DNA from: Bradyrhizobium sp. SRS-191 | GTDB taxonomy: Bacteria; Pseudomonadota; Alphaproteobacteria; Rhizobiales; Xanthobacteraceae | DNA length: 64,000 bases | Assembly: GCF_024586915.1 (NCBI RefSeq) | Contig: NZ_JANBVS010000023.1 | Location: forward strand, 1 to 64,000 | Direction: 5' to 3' | In this document: positions 63,977 through 64,000 of the stretch, in pieces | How the letters are laid out: the number at the start of each line of letters is the position of its first letter | Position numbering within the stretch: position 1 is the first letter of the stretch | Notes under the pieces: model-generated | Databases searched by the model: none | What the model was told of the DNA's origin: nothing | What the model saw: the letters and a program-made list of their open reading frames with translations, nothing else | Program-made: the position numbers and the translations under genes

Positions 63977-64000
63977 CCATACGCCGCAGCGGACGTGACG

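Overview
The window looks like the photosynthesis gene cluster of a photosynthetic Bradyrhizobium (the ORS278/BTAi1 type of aerobic anoxygenic phototroph). The evidence is high-GC alphaproteobacterial DNA, a red-type form I RuBisCO operon joined to a near-complete bch/crt/puf/puh cluster, two different ppsR genes, a bacteriophytochrome and a heme oxygenase. Species assignment is inference from gene content and order; no database was searched.

Layout. (1) 1-10.7 kb is an accessory/housekeeping flank: small hypotheticals, a HicAB-like pair with an oversized HicA-like partner, secreted low-complexity proteins, divergent oxyR/katG, an MltB-type transglycosylase, and a patatin-like lipoprotein plus a PepSY-like protein that share an operator-like site and lie next to a tetR gene. 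(2) 10.8-20.9 kb is the Calvin cycle operon cbbF-P-T-A-L-S-X-Y (minus strand) with divergent cbbR. (3) 20.9-39 kb is the minus-strand arm bchJ-bchE, hemA-puhE-acsF-orf101-puhCBA-lhaA-bchMLHBNF. (4) 39.1-45.3 kb is the plus-strand arm aerR-ppsR1-bchG-(pucC-like)-bchP-small membrane protein. (5) 45.5-49.9 kb holds cycA (minus) and ppsR2-bphP (plus). (6) 50.3-61.3 kb is the minus-strand superoperon crtE-crtF-bchCXYZ-pufQ-like-pufBALM-hmuO. (7) 61.4-63.8 kb holds crtD and crtC, divergent from crtE.

How it works together. hemA feeds tetrapyrrole synthesis; BchH/BchM start the magnesium branch. The isocyclic ring can be closed with oxygen (AcsF) or without it (BchE), and BchLNB, BchXYZ, BchF, BchC, BchG and BchP finish bacteriochlorophyll. 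CrtEFDC make methoxylated carotenoids; puh and puf genes make the reaction centre and LH1; CycA is a candidate donor, since no pufC is present. PpsR boxes (TGT-N12-ACA) were found before bchC, between crtE and crtD, and around bchF/aerR, with a composite PpsR/FixK-like region before bchE. PpsR1 has one Cys, in its HTH region; PpsR2 has none and is paired with a kinase-less BphP. HmuO, directly after pufM, could supply biliverdin to that photoreceptor.

Most genes within an arm overlap by 4 bp (ATGA or GTGA), indicating translational coupling. Intergenic gaps carry inverted GC-rich repeats of several families, some in inverted pairs. No tRNA, rRNA, insertion sequence or CRISPR was seen. The most puzzling point is crtC, whose conserved reading frame has no canonical start codon near its expected N-terminus.
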